The translations under genes and the position numbers were made by a program. 64,000 nt of DNA from Wocania_A spongiicola (GTDB lineage Bacteria > Bacteroidota > Bacteroidia > Flavobacteriales > Flavobacteriaceae): contig NZ_JAMFLZ010000002.1 of assembly GCF_023502325.1 (NCBI RefSeq), positions 620,001 to 684,000 of the forward strand, in the 5' to 3' direction. How positions within the stretch are numbered: the stretch's first letter is position 1; the number at the start of each line of letters is the position of its first letter. A model generated the notes under the pieces. It was not told the origin of the DNA, searched no databases, and was given only the letters and a program-made list of their open reading frames with translations. Positions 18,012 through 26,869 of this stretch are shown here, piece by piece.

Positions 18012-19601
18012 ATGGCCTCGAATAATAAGTTTAAATTTCTAATTGTTATAGCAATTAATTTAACTATTTCTTTAGCTTATTATTTTGAAAATTCAAACAC
18101 TACTTATAGTCAGCTATCTTCAGATTTGTTGAATATAATTCCAATAGCCCAGAAATATGATAACCCAGAATTATATAAACACGACTTATATGTAGATACT
18201 ATAGAAAATGTAAAATATTACACCCCTTTTTATGTACAAACGTTGCGGTTTTTAGCAAAATTTAATGATTATAATTATTTACAAGCTTTAAATATAATGC
18301 ACACTATTTGTCATTTTGTTTTCGGTGTTTTATGGTTTTTATTATTCTTTAAATATGCAAAGCATTTTTGGTTAGCACTATTTATGTCTGTATTTGTAAG
18401 AGGAATTGTATGGATTCCTGGCCTTGAGGTTCTAGGTATTTCTGGTTTATGGTCAATGATGCCTAGAACTTTGTACATAGCACTTTTTCCATTACCTTTT
18501 TTGTTATTAACAAACAAATTAAGTTCAATTATTATAGCATCATTTATTATCGGATTTATATTCAATTTTCACCCAATAACTGGTTTAGGAGGCATTATGT
18601 TATTCCTTTTGTTTTTATTTTTTTATAGCATATGTTTTAAAAGCGATATGATTTTTAGTTTTAGAAATACTGTTTTAGTTTTATTAAGTTTAATAGTGGG
18701 AATGTTACCATTTATATTAACATATTTTGGGAAAACATCATCAACTGTTACATATGATTTAGGTTTATTTGATAAAGCTTTTCAAGCAAGGATACCTGTT
18801 ATTTTTAAAAACCCTGTTGAGTTTTCATTGTATTGGTTTAAAAATAAATCAGCACTTTTTTTAATACCAGTTATTATCTATTATATAATATCAAAAAAAA
18901 ATAAAAATGAATTTAAAAAAGCAAGGGTTATAGCTTTATTAACCTTATTGCTTTTTATAATACCATTAACTTCAGTTTATTTTGAAAGCTTCGTAAATAA
19001 TGTTTTTAATCAAAACTTCAGAATGTCGTTTCAACTTATTCGTACTCAAAAAATGGTTGTCATTCCTAGTTATTTCGCTATGTTTTTTTTGCTTGTTTAT
19101 ATTTTTAAAAACACACTATTAAAAAATTGGTTGACACCATTTTTACTATTTTATTTTTTAGTTTTGGTTTTTAGTAAACCTAATAGTTTTATTAGTGGCA
19201 CTATTTTTAATACTGCAATTTTTAACTCAGTTTTACCATTTAATTTAAGTGTTGGTAAACCATCACAAAGTGGAAATAAGACCAAAGATGCAATGGCAAA
19301 ATATATTGAAAAGAATACACAGATTGATGCGGTTCTTTTTGGCGATTATTTTTATAGATGTGCAGCAAAGCGTTCAGTGATTTTAGATAATAAAGGTGCA
19401 TCGATGATTATTGAAAGTAATCCTTCAAAACTCATACAATGGTATCTAGATAAGCAGCATTATAAAAGATTGGCAACCTTTAATGAAAAAGTTGAGTTTT
19501 TAAAATCTCTAGGAGTAGATTATTATATTACCGAAAATGATAACTACAATTTAAAAATAACTCATAAAATTAATAAGCTAATATTGTATAAATTAGAATG
19601 A
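18012..19601 (+). CDS. polytopic membrane protein of unknown family, candidate GT-C enzyme
   Basis: A 529-residue protein with about 11-13 predicted helices and a C-terminal soluble domain of about 120 residues (from about 410: SVGKPSQSGNKTKDAMAKYI). The first extracytoplasmic loop has an acidic patch (SQLSSDLLNIIP, about 33-44) in the place of the GT-C catalytic motif. It is not a protein I can name. Being contiguous with a GtrB-like GT2 upstream and overlapped by a GT4 downstream, it most plausibly transfers a sugar from a polyprenyl-phosphate carrier in the periplasm; alternatively it could be a flippase-like transporter, although it lacks a MATE/Wzx appearance. Confidence 0.5.
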   Translation: MASNNKFKFLIVIAINLTISLAYYFENSNTTYSQLSSDLLNIIPIAQKYDNPELYKHDLYVDTIENVKYYTPFYVQTLRFLAKFNDYNYLQALNIMHTICHFVFGVLWFLLFFKYAKHFWLALFMSVFVRGIVWIPGLEVLGISGLWSMMPRTLYIALFPLPFLLLTNKLSSIIIASFIIGFIFNFHPITGLGGIMLFLLFLFFYSICFKSDMIFSFRNTVLVLLSLIVGMLPFILTYFGKTSSTVTYDLGLFDKAFQARIPVIFKNPVEFSLYWFKNKSALFLIPVIIYYIISKKNKNEFKKARVIALLTLLLFIIPLTSVYFESFVNNVFNQNFRMSFQLIRTQKMVVIPSYFAMFFLLVYIFKNTLLKNWLTPFLLFYFLVLVFSKPNSFISGTIFNTAIFNSVLPFNLSVGKPSQSGNKTKDAMAKYIEKNTQIDAVLFGDYFYRCAAKRSVILDNKGASMIIESNPSKLIQWYLDKQHYKRLATFNEKVEFLKSLGVDYYITENDNYNLKITHKINKLILYKLE

Positions 19602-20608
19602 AGCAACTACTTTATATAGGGAATAAATTATCGCATAAATATAAAACGCCAACATCTATTGAAACCTTAGGTAAGCTATTAGAGGTTGAAGGATTTACAG
19701 TAAAAACAGCTTCTAAAAAAACAAATAAAGTATTTAGATTACTGGATATGTTATATAGCGTTGTTATATACAAAAAGAATACCGCTTTTGTTTTAATTGA
19801 TACCTATAGCACATCTAATTTTTATTATGCTTTTCTTGTAAGTCAGTTATGTCGTTTTTTTAAACTAAAATATATTCCAATTTTAAGAGGAGGGAACTTA
19901 CCAAATCGAATAAAAAAATCGCCAAACTTATCAAAAAAAATATTCAATAATGCGTATAAAAATATAGCACCTTCGAAGTATACACAATCTAATTTTGAGA
20001 ATTTTGGATATAAAAACATAATATGCATTCCTAATTCAATTGAGTTAAAAAAATATCCCTTTCAAGAAAAAGAATTTAGTAATGTTAATTTACTTTGGGT
20101 GAGATCATTTTCAGAAATTTATAATCCAATTTTAGCAATAAAAATCTTAAAAGCACTAAAAGACCAATCAATTAGTGTTTCGCTTTGTATGATAGGACCA
20201 GAAAATGATGGTTCATTGCAAAAAACTAAAGCTTACGCAAAGCAGCTTAATGTAGAAGTCATTTTTACTGGAAAGCTTACAAAGAATGAATGGATAGATC
20301 TTTCTAAAAATTTCAATATTTTTATAAATACTACTAATTTTGATAATATGCCTGTAAGTGTTATTGAAGCCATGGCATTAGGTTTTCCTATTATTTCTAC
20401 AAATGTTGGAGGTGTACCCTTTTTAATTAATAATGAAGTTGATGGCGTTTTAGTAGAGCCCAATAATGTTGAAGCTTTTGTAAAAGCCATTTTAGAAATA
20501 AAAAGCAAACCTGAAAAAGCTATTGATATGGCTGTATCTGCTAGAAGAAAAGCAGAACATTTCGATTGGAACGTAGTTAAAAAACAATGGATTAAACTCT
20601 TGCAGTAA
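19598..20608 (+). CDS. family 4 glycosyltransferase
   Basis: A GT-B enzyme of 336 residues: KQLLYIGNKLSHKYKTPTSI at the N-terminus with an unusual acceptor loop, NLLWVRSFSEIYNPILAIKI (about 164-183) opening the donor domain, and the donor-ribose motif DNMPVSVIEAMALGFP (about 248-263), then DGVLVEPNN. The expected first glutamate of E-x7-E is replaced by Asn or Asp in the FDNMPVS segment, as in a subset of GT4 enzymes. The start overlaps the preceding stop by 4 bases. It is the last transferase before the initiating glycosylphosphotransferase. Confidence 0.83.
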   Translation: MKQLLYIGNKLSHKYKTPTSIETLGKLLEVEGFTVKTASKKTNKVFRLLDMLYSVVIYKKNTAFVLIDTYSTSNFYYAFLVSQLCRFFKLKYIPILRGGNLPNRIKKSPNLSKKIFNNAYKNIAPSKYTQSNFENFGYKNIICIPNSIELKKYPFQEKEFSNVNLLWVRSFSEIYNPILAIKILKALKDQSISVSLCMIGPENDGSLQKTKAYAKQLNVEVIFTGKLTKNEWIDLSKNFNIFINTTNFDNMPVSVIEAMALGFPIISTNVGGVPFLINNEVDGVLVEPNNVEAFVKAILEIKSKPEKAIDMAVSARRKAEHFDWNVVKKQWIKLLQ

Positions 20609-20634
20609 TTTAGCACTGAATTAAATTTACTTAG

Positions 20635-20642
20635 TATCTTTA
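20635..20642 (+). promoter_or_regulatory. possible internal promoter -7 box for the glycosylphosphotransferase gene
   Basis: The 61-base gap before the initiating transferase contains TATCTTTA, one base from the Bacteroidota -7 consensus TAnnTTTG. This is the only sizeable gap in the polysaccharide locus, so a separate promoter is plausible. No TTG element lies at the usual 17-23 base distance upstream. Confidence 0.35.
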
Positions 20643-20669
20643 TAGTCTTTCAAATTACCCTAACAAGAA

Positions 20670-22061
20670 ATGTCTAATAGCAGTATTCATTTTAATATAT
20701 CTGAACGTAAAATTTTACTTCGATTATTCGATTTAATATCTGCACTTGTGGTATTGTACTTTGTAAGCAACACATTTAAGTTTGATTATTTTACAATTAC
20801 TAAAGAAAACTGGACATGGGTTTTTGTGTTAATTCTTTATATATCAGTTTTTGGAACAATTTTCGAGTTATATGATTTGCAAAAGTCTAGTAAAATAGAA
20901 ACTGTTTCTGCTAATATTGTACTTACCGTTTCTATTACTGTGTTATTTTACTTTTTAACACCATTTTTTACGCCTATTTTGCCTGATAATAGATTGCAAA
21001 TATTATACTTTTATTTTGCTATATTATTAGCCCTTTTTCTATGGAGATTAGCCTATATTACTTTTGTGGTATCTCCAAGATTTTATAAAAAAGTAATCAT
21101 TGTAGGAGAAACATCTAATATTAAATCTATCGTGGAAGCCTTCAATGTAGCTGACCCTAGTTATAAAATTGTTGGGTTTATTAATTGTGAAATAAATAAA
21201 ACGGATAAAGTAAAGTTTAAAGGAATTATTGAGTATAGTCCAAAACAAATCTATCAAGTTATTAAAGACGAAAACATATCTGAGGTTGTTATAGCCAGTT
21301 ATAACTCTGAAACGATAACACCAGCAATTTATAAGGACTTAATTACACTTTTGGAGGGTGGATTTCCAATAAGGGAATATACGCAAGTTTATGAAGATTT
21401 AACCCAACGTATTCCTGTTCAATTTGTTGGAAAAGATTTCTATAAATATTTTCCATTTAGCCGAAGTAACCAAAATAAATTATACTTGTTTTTTCATCGC
21501 TTTTTTGATTTGCTCATTTCTCTTATAGGGATTTTGTTAGGAATTATTTTACTACCATTAATTCTTTTAGGAAACATTATTGGTAATAGAGGGACACTTT
21601 TTTATTCACAAGAACGGATTGGTAAAAATGGAAACCTTTTTAGAATTATTAAATTCAGAACCATGATCAAGAATGCTGAAAAGGAAGGAGCGGTTTGGGC
21701 AAAAAAGAACGATGCAAGAATTACCAAATTTGGTAAATTTTTACGACATTCTAGATTAGATGAAATTCCGCAATTTTGGAATATTTTAATGGGAGATATG
21801 AGTTTAATTGGCCCAAGGCCTGAACGCCCTTTTTTTGTTAGAGAACTGTCACAATTACTACCTTTTTATGAAACCAGACATATTGTAAAACCAGGGTTAA
21901 CAGGTTGGGCTCAAGTAAAAACTAGATATGGTTCCTCAGTTGATGATAGCCTTCTTAAGTTACAGTACGATTTGTATTATATCAAGCACCGAAGTTTTTT
22001 TCTAGACGTAAATATTCTTGTAAAAACGTTAAGCACGATGATATTTTTTAGAGGACAATAG
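20670..22061 (+). CDS. undecaprenyl-phosphate glycosylphosphotransferase (WcaJ/WbaP-type initiating enzyme)
   Basis: A polyprenyl-phosphate hexose-1-phosphate transferase of 463 residues. It has four or five N-terminal transmembrane helices (about 13-130), a cytoplasmic Rossmann-like region (KKVIIVGETSNIKSI, near 144), a further helix near 275-300 and the C-terminal catalytic domain. Signatures of that domain are KFRTMI, SRLDEIPQFWNILMGDMSL, GPRPERP and PGLTGWAQVK. It loads the first sugar phosphate onto undecaprenyl phosphate and so starts repeat-unit assembly. It ends the plus-strand locus; the convergent gene ends 9 bases further on. Confidence 0.93.
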   Translation: MSNSSIHFNISERKILLRLFDLISALVVLYFVSNTFKFDYFTITKENWTWVFVLILYISVFGTIFELYDLQKSSKIETVSANIVLTVSITVLFYFLTPFFTPILPDNRLQILYFYFAILLALFLWRLAYITFVVSPRFYKKVIIVGETSNIKSIVEAFNVADPSYKIVGFINCEINKTDKVKFKGIIEYSPKQIYQVIKDENISEVVIASYNSETITPAIYKDLITLLEGGFPIREYTQVYEDLTQRIPVQFVGKDFYKYFPFSRSNQNKLYLFFHRFFDLLISLIGILLGIILLPLILLGNIIGNRGTLFYSQERIGKNGNLFRIIKFRTMIKNAEKEGAVWAKKNDARITKFGKFLRHSRLDEIPQFWNILMGDMSLIGPRPERPFFVRELSQLLPFYETRHIVKPGLTGWAQVKTRYGSSVDDSLLKLQYDLYYIKHRSFFLDVNILVKTLSTMIFFRGQ

Positions 22062-22070
22062 CTGCGTCTT

Positions 22071-23255
22071 TTATTGTTTTATAACTTGTTTGTTAAAGTA
22101 TTTTACCAAATAAAGATATCTTATAAAAAGAGCTATCAAAAACGGAATTAACCCAATAGCAAATACTTGCACACCAATTATCCAGTGTAAAGTCATTAAA
22201 CAAAGTAAAATAACTAATAGTTTTAAATATTTAACAAACCAATTACTCGTTTTCTTTTTTAGTAATTGTGGAACCATAAATAAATTAAGTGCAAATGCCC
22301 AAAGTAAATTATAATTTTGATGTGTTCCTGTATGATCGGTTGCAAACCAAAGAAATAAAATAAAAACACCAACAATGCCTGTAATACAAAATAAAGATGT
22401 ATCAAGCCATTTACTTCGCTTTTGTTTTTTACTGTCCTTATAGGTAATAAAAAATATTAGAAACCCAATAATACCAAAAATCAATAATGGGCTTGATAAA
22501 AAGGGACTAGATTTATAAGTGTTTTTTTGAGTATATAGTGTTTTACTTTCCTTAACTAGAGGTGTGTCGCTGTTTTTTATGGTTGCGTTTTCAAAGAATT
22601 TATAAATATTTTCTGGTAAAAACATGTGTTGTTCTAGTGTTGCTTTTTTGTCAATAACAGAGCCCAAAGCTACATCTATACCTAAACTTCCCCAAGAATT
22701 TTTATTAAGGTTATTATGAATTAAAGTTCTAAAGGTTTGCTGTTTAAAATCTTCTGGTTCAGTAAAAGCAATATTGTTATTTAGTGTAATATTGGCTACA
22801 TCTTTAATTTTAGTAGCACAATTATCAAAAAAAAACTCATATAAATAAGCCCTATTTTTTGGTTTATAATTATTAACTAAAAAATTAAAGAGCTTTTGTT
22901 TTTCTGGCTGAGAAAGATTTAAAACCTGTTCTTTTATAGTTCTGTCATAATAGGAGTATACTCTGTAAAATTTTTGAAAACCATCTTTGCTAATTAAATA
23001 ATTAAGCTTTCCTTGAGCAAATTTCAAATAAAAATTAGGCGTATCAAAATCATATTCACCATAACCGTAAACCCAATCTATTCCTTTACTAATATCACGA
23101 ATTCTAAAAGCACTATGGCCAAAAGCATCATTTAAAGACGAGCCGGGACCGATAGTAAGCACGCTGATTTTTGCTTCGTTAGATAATTCTATTTGTTGAC
23201 CAATTAGGGTCTGAGTAAATAGAAAAATGAGTAAAAGAAGTAATGCTTTTTTCAT
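22071..23255 (-). CDS. DUF4105 (Lnb-type) envelope protein with C-terminal membrane domain
   Basis: A 394-residue protein with a cleavable-looking signal (KKALLLLLIFLFTQTLIGQ), a periplasmic domain at about 28-180 and about five C-terminal helices (about 245-385). The domain carries FGHSAFRI (45-52) and the cysteine block YEFFFDNCATKI (about 138-149), the conserved His and Cys of DUF4105. In Bacteroides this domain has been linked to lipoprotein N-acylation (Lnb), which would fit an organism group lacking classical Lnt. I see the domain match directly; the enzymatic role is carried over from the family. It lies 10 bases downstream of the PorV/PorQ gene and is co-oriented with it. Confidence 0.78.
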   Translation of the reverse strand: MKKALLLLLIFLFTQTLIGQQIELSNEAKISVLTIGPGSSLNDAFGHSAFRIRDISKGIDWVYGYGEYDFDTPNFYLKFAQGKLNYLISKDGFQKFYRVYSYYDRTIKEQVLNLSQPEKQKLFNFLVNNYKPKNRAYLYEFFFDNCATKIKDVANITLNNNIAFTEPEDFKQQTFRTLIHNNLNKNSWGSLGIDVALGSVIDKKATLEQHMFLPENIYKFFENATIKNSDTPLVKESKTLYTQKNTYKSSPFLSSPLLIFGIIGFLIFFITYKDSKKQKRSKWLDTSLFCITGIVGVFILFLWFATDHTGTHQNYNLLWAFALNLFMVPQLLKKKTSNWFVKYLKLLVILLCLMTLHWIIGVQVFAIGLIPFLIALFIRYLYLVKYFNKQVIKQ

Positions 23256-23265
23256 GAATTATAGA

Positions 23266-24360
23266 TTATCTAAATATACTTAAATCTAGTTTTAAAGAAA
23301 ACACATTTGAATATAATGCTATACTTTGATCGCCAATATCTGTAAATGCATAATCTATTTGTACACCGTTATATTTAAAACCAACACCAAAACTAGGTTG
23401 AAAACTTAGCTGTTCGGTATTATCTATTTGTAATTCATTTTGAAAATTACCAACACCAGCTCGTAAATAAACCATATCAATATACCCAAATTCAAATCCT
23501 AATGCTGGATTTATACTGGCAAATGATGACGAAACAATATCGTTGTTTTCTTCAAATCGTACATTTAAGTTTACTGCTGTTAAAAGTGTATAATCTACAT
23601 TAAAATCGACTAATTTTGATATGCCAATTTGCAATTTCGGAATGGTTATTTCTGTGGTTTCTGGTAATTCTTGATTTTGCCCTGCAACTGCATTTTGTAT
23701 TTTTGCAAATTCCTCTTCATCAATTGCCCAAGCATTAAAAGTGGTTGTAATATCGCGTGCCATAACACCAAACTTCCAATTATTTTTAGTTTCAAATTGA
23801 ACACCAACATCAAAACCAAAACCCCAAGACGAAGCAAAATCTCCAATAATTCTACGAATTATTTTAGCATTAATACCATAATTTAATCCTTGAACTGGTA
23901 ACTTTCTGGCATACGAAAAAGTTAATCCATAATCAGCAGTTGAAAATAAACTAATTCTGTCATAATTAATATTTCCTTGAGCATCAATTAATTGCGTGGT
24001 GTTTAATATGTCATCAACAGCAAAGCGAATTAGTGATATACCAATAGCACTTCTATTATCAAGAGGCATAGCAAAAGCTGCATAATCGTAATTTGCAATA
24101 TTGGCAAAGTAACTAGAGTGCATTAAGGCAAGTTGATTGTCTTCAAGTTTTAATATACCAGCTGGATTCCAATAACCAGAGTTTACATCATTAGTGTGTG
24201 CTGTAACTGCACTACTCATACCCAAAGCAGCAGCATCAACACCAATATTCATAAACTCGTTGGAATATTTTCTAACAGTTTGACTATATACTGCTAATGA
24301 TAACAAACAAAATAATGTGGTTATATTAATTTTCAATCGCAATTTTTTACAAAGATGCAT
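23266..24360 (-). CDS. PorV/PorQ-family outer-membrane beta-barrel protein
   Basis: The ATG at 24360 (364 residues) is preferred over a GTG four codons upstream because an AGGTGA-like element lies about 8 bases before the ATG. A signal peptide ends near AVYSQ. The mature part opens with the PorV/PorQ pattern FMNIGVDAAALGMSSAV, then NDVNSGYWNPAGIL, and alternating hydrophobic strands run to the C-terminus as in FadL-like barrels. PorV and PorQ homologues act with the type IX secretion system in gliding and pathogenic Bacteroidota; this paralogue's own role is unproven. It probably forms a two-gene unit with the DUF4105 gene. Confidence 0.8.
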   Translation of the reverse strand: MHLCKKLRLKINITTLFCLLSLAVYSQTVRKYSNEFMNIGVDAAALGMSSAVTAHTNDVNSGYWNPAGILKLEDNQLALMHSSYFANIANYDYAAFAMPLDNRSAIGISLIRFAVDDILNTTQLIDAQGNINYDRISLFSTADYGLTFSYARKLPVQGLNYGINAKIIRRIIGDFASSWGFGFDVGVQFETKNNWKFGVMARDITTTFNAWAIDEEEFAKIQNAVAGQNQELPETTEITIPKLQIGISKLVDFNVDYTLLTAVNLNVRFEENNDIVSSSFASINPALGFEFGYIDMVYLRAGVGNFQNELQIDNTEQLSFQPSFGVGFKYNGVQIDYAFTDIGDQSIALYSNVFSLKLDLSIFR

Positions 24361-24434
24361 ATAATTTATCACCTAATAAACTTCAAAATAAATACAATAT
24401 TGTTTCTTCTTTGTTTTAGACCGAAATACTTTGC

Positions 24435-24442
24435 TATTTTTA
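24435..24442 (+). promoter_or_regulatory. -7 promoter box for pssA
   Basis: TATTTTTA within TTGCTATTTTTACA, a variant of the Bacteroidota -7 consensus TAnnTTTG. It lies 20 bases before the pssA start. The same 14 bases occur in front of the DUF1573 lipoprotein gene at 42981-42994. Confidence 0.55.
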
Positions 24443-24461
24443 CAACAATAAAATATCAGAT

Positions 24462-25211
24462 ATGAAGCGATATATTCCTAATGCATTAACCCTTTTAAAT
24501 TTATTTTGTGGTTGTATTGCTGTAATTTTTGCAGTAAATAATAATTTTGTTGCTTCAGCTTTATTTGTTTTTCTTGGTATATTCTTTGATTTTTTTGATG
24601 GATTTGCGGCAAGGAAGTTAAACGTTCAAAGTGAATTGGGAGTACAATTAGACTCGTTAGCAGATATGATAACTAGCGGATTGGTTCCAGGAATTGTAAT
24701 GTTTAAGCTTATTGAGTTAACTCAACTTACTTGGGTTGATAATTTTTATAAAACGGATAGTACTAATTTGCTTTTAGAAATAGGTGGAGGGAGTTTTTTA
24801 CCATTCTTAGGCTTAACCATTACTTTAGCATCAGCATACCGTTTAGCAAAATTTAATATTGATATCGAGCAACAAGCCTATTTTAAAGGCTTACCAACGC
24901 CAGCAAATACTTTGTTGATAGTATCCCTTCCATTAATTATGGAATTTCAGAATAGCGATTTAATCAACTCAATCATTTTAAATCAATGGTTTTTAATTGG
25001 TTTGACCGTTTTTAGTTGTTGGATATTAAATTCAAAAATTAAATTATTTGCTTTAAAGTTTAAAACTTGGAGTTTTAAAGATAATGCAGCTCGTTATATT
25101 TTTATATTACTATGTATTGTGCTTTTAATTGTATTAAAATTTGCGGCAATTCCTTTAATAATATTACTATACATAATGATGTCTATTTTAGACAACTTAA
25201 CATCAAAATAA
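24462..25211 (+). CDS. pssA: CDP-diacylglycerol-serine O-phosphatidyltransferase
   Basis: An integral membrane CDP-alcohol phosphotransferase of 249 residues that makes phosphatidylserine, the precursor of phosphatidylethanolamine, from CDP-diacylglycerol and serine. The catalytic signature D-x2-D-G-x2-A-R-x8-G-x3-D-x3-D is complete (D43, D46, G47, A50, R51, G60, D64, D68). It starts KRYIPNALTLLNLFCG, typical of the PssA subgroup, and has about seven to eight helices. The DUF808 gene follows after 6 bases and may be co-transcribed. Confidence 0.92.
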   Translation: MKRYIPNALTLLNLFCGCIAVIFAVNNNFVASALFVFLGIFFDFFDGFAARKLNVQSELGVQLDSLADMITSGLVPGIVMFKLIELTQLTWVDNFYKTDSTNLLLEIGGGSFLPFLGLTITLASAYRLAKFNIDIEQQAYFKGLPTPANTLLIVSLPLIMEFQNSDLINSIILNQWFLIGLTVFSCWILNSKIKLFALKFKTWSFKDNAARYIFILLCIVLLIVLKFAAIPLIILLYIMMSILDNLTSK

Positions 25212-25217
25212 GAATAC

Positions 25218-26096
25218 ATGGCATCAGGATTTTTTGCATTATTTGACGACATAGCAGCCTTAATGGACGATGTAGTTGTAATGAGTAAGATTAGCACAAA
25301 AAAGACGGCAGGAATTTTAGGCGATGATTTAGCGGTTAATGCAGAAAAGGCAACTGGGTTTGTTTCTTCTAGAGAATTACCCGTTTTATGGGCAATTACT
25401 AAAGGCTCATTTCTTAACAAACTAATTATTTTACCCATTGCTTTTTTACTTAGTGCCTTTGCACCTTGGGGAGTAAAATTGGCCTTAGTGCTAGGTGGTG
25501 TGTATTTAGCTTTTGAAGGCGCTGAAAAAATATATGAGTTTTTTGTACCACATGAGCATACCAAAATTAAAATTGACGAAGAAACTGTTTCTGAAGAAGA
25601 GGTGCTTAAAGTTGAGAAAACAAAAATAAAATCAGCTATTTTTACCGATTTTATATTATCAGTTGAAATTGTAATTATTGCTTTAGGTACGGTCTTAGGA
25701 AGGCCTATATTGTTTCAAATAATAGTTGTTTCTATTGTTGCTATTATAGCTACTGTTGGTGTTTATGGTATAGTTGCTCTAATCGTGAGAATGGATGATT
25801 TTGGTTACAGACTTGTAAAACTAAGTAGTAAGAAAAAAAGTATTTCAAAATTTATTGGAAACCTTTTAATAAATGCGTTGCCTGTTGTTATTAAAAGTTT
25901 ATCCGTGATTGGTACAATAGCATTGATTTTAGTTTCTGGTGGTATTTTTGTCCATAACATTGATTTTCTTCACCATTTTTTAGGTGGATTACCTTCAATC
26001 TTAAGAGATTTTATTGTTGGTTTAATAGTTGGAGCTATTGCAGTTTTAGTGGTAAAACTTTTCAAGCTTATTTTTAAACGAAAAGTTATTAAATAG
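25218..26096 (+). CDS. DUF808 (YedI-like) inner-membrane protein
   Basis: A 292-residue membrane protein beginning ASGFFALFDDIAALMDDVV and continuing TKKTAGILGDDLAVNAEK, the unmistakable N-terminus of the DUF808/YedI family. Helices lie at about 68-95, 137-185 and 210-285. The E. coli relative YedI is uncharacterised. It sits 6 bases behind pssA, giving a possible two-gene operon; a functional link to phospholipid synthesis is only suggested by this. Confidence 0.9.
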   Translation: MASGFFALFDDIAALMDDVVVMSKISTKKTAGILGDDLAVNAEKATGFVSSRELPVLWAITKGSFLNKLIILPIAFLLSAFAPWGVKLALVLGGVYLAFEGAEKIYEFFVPHEHTKIKIDEETVSEEEVLKVEKTKIKSAIFTDFILSVEIVIIALGTVLGRPILFQIIVVSIVAIIATVGVYGIVALIVRMDDFGYRLVKLSSKKKSISKFIGNLLINALPVVIKSLSVIGTIALILVSGGIFVHNIDFLHHFLGGLPSILRDFIVGLIVGAIAVLVVKLFKLIFKRKVIK

Positions 26097-26105
26097 AAAG
26101 AAAAA

Positions 26106-26846
26106 CTAGTCTCTAATCTTCTTCTTACGAAGCTCGAAGTTTTGTCCTAAATATACTTTACGTACCATTTCATCATTAGCAAGATCTTCAGGAATACCAT
26201 GTTTTAAAATACCTCCTTCAAACATTAAGTATGTTCTATCTGTTATTGCTAAAGTTTCTTGTACGTTATGATCGGTAATTAAAATACCAATATTCTTTTT
26301 GGTAAGTTGTGCTACAATACGTTGTATATCTTCAACTGCTACTGGGTCAACACCTGCAAAAGGTTCATCCAATAAAATAAAACTAGGATCGGTAGCTAAG
26401 GCACGAGCAATCTCTGTACGGCGACGCTCTCCTCCTGATAATAAATCACCACGGTTTTTACGAATATGACCCAGGCCAAATTCTTCAATAAGCGATTCCA
26501 TTTTATCGTGCTGCTCTTTTTTACTTAGCTTAGTAAGTTGTAATACACTTAAAATGTTATCTTCAATACTCAGCTTCCTAAATACCGAAGCTTCTTGTGC
26601 TAAATATCCAATTCCATTTTGCGCACGCTTATACATAGGGTATTTAGTGATCTCTGTATTATCTAAAAAAATATGCCCACCATTGGGTTTTATTAAACCA
26701 ACAATCATGTAAAAAGATGTTGTTTTTCCAGCACCATTTGGCCCTAATAGCCCGACAATTTCACCTTGATTTACTTCAAGAGAAACATCTTTTACTACTT
26801 TTCGCCCACTATAGGACTTCATTAAATTTTCAGCTCTTAAAATCAT
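26106..26846 (-). CDS. lptB: LPS export ABC transporter ATP-binding protein LptB
   Basis: A 246-residue ABC ATPase powering LptFG-driven extraction of lipopolysaccharide from the inner membrane. Walker A GPNGAGKTT (35-43), signature LSGGERRR (about 136-143), Walker B FILLDEPFAGVDP (about 155-167) and the switch histidine in ITDHNVQETL are present. The downstream GILITDHNV and VRKVYLGQNFEL ending are LptB-specific. It is the last gene of a minus-strand unit kdsD-tatC-CMD-lptB, separated from the preceding gene by 23 bases. Pairing with kdsD ties the unit to LPS biogenesis. Confidence 0.93.
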   Translation of the reverse strand: MILRAENLMKSYSGRKVVKDVSLEVNQGEIVGLLGPNGAGKTTSFYMIVGLIKPNGGHIFLDNTEITKYPMYKRAQNGIGYLAQEASVFRKLSIEDNILSVLQLTKLSKKEQHDKMESLIEEFGLGHIRKNRGDLLSGGERRRTEIARALATDPSFILLDEPFAGVDPVAVEDIQRIVAQLTKKNIGILITDHNVQETLAITDRTYLMFEGGILKHGIPEDLANDEMVRKVYLGQNFELRKKKIRD

Positions 26847-26869
26847 ACTTGCAATAACGTAAATTTTAA

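Noticed and set aside
20233..20616. 127-codon minus-strand frame over the last GT4 gene
   Set aside because: It is a shadow of the GT4 donor domain, whose motifs are intact on the plus strand.
25094..25564. 156-codon minus-strand frame over pssA and the DUF808 gene
   Set aside because: Both plus-strand genes have clear family signatures in this interval; the antisense product has no recognisable feature.
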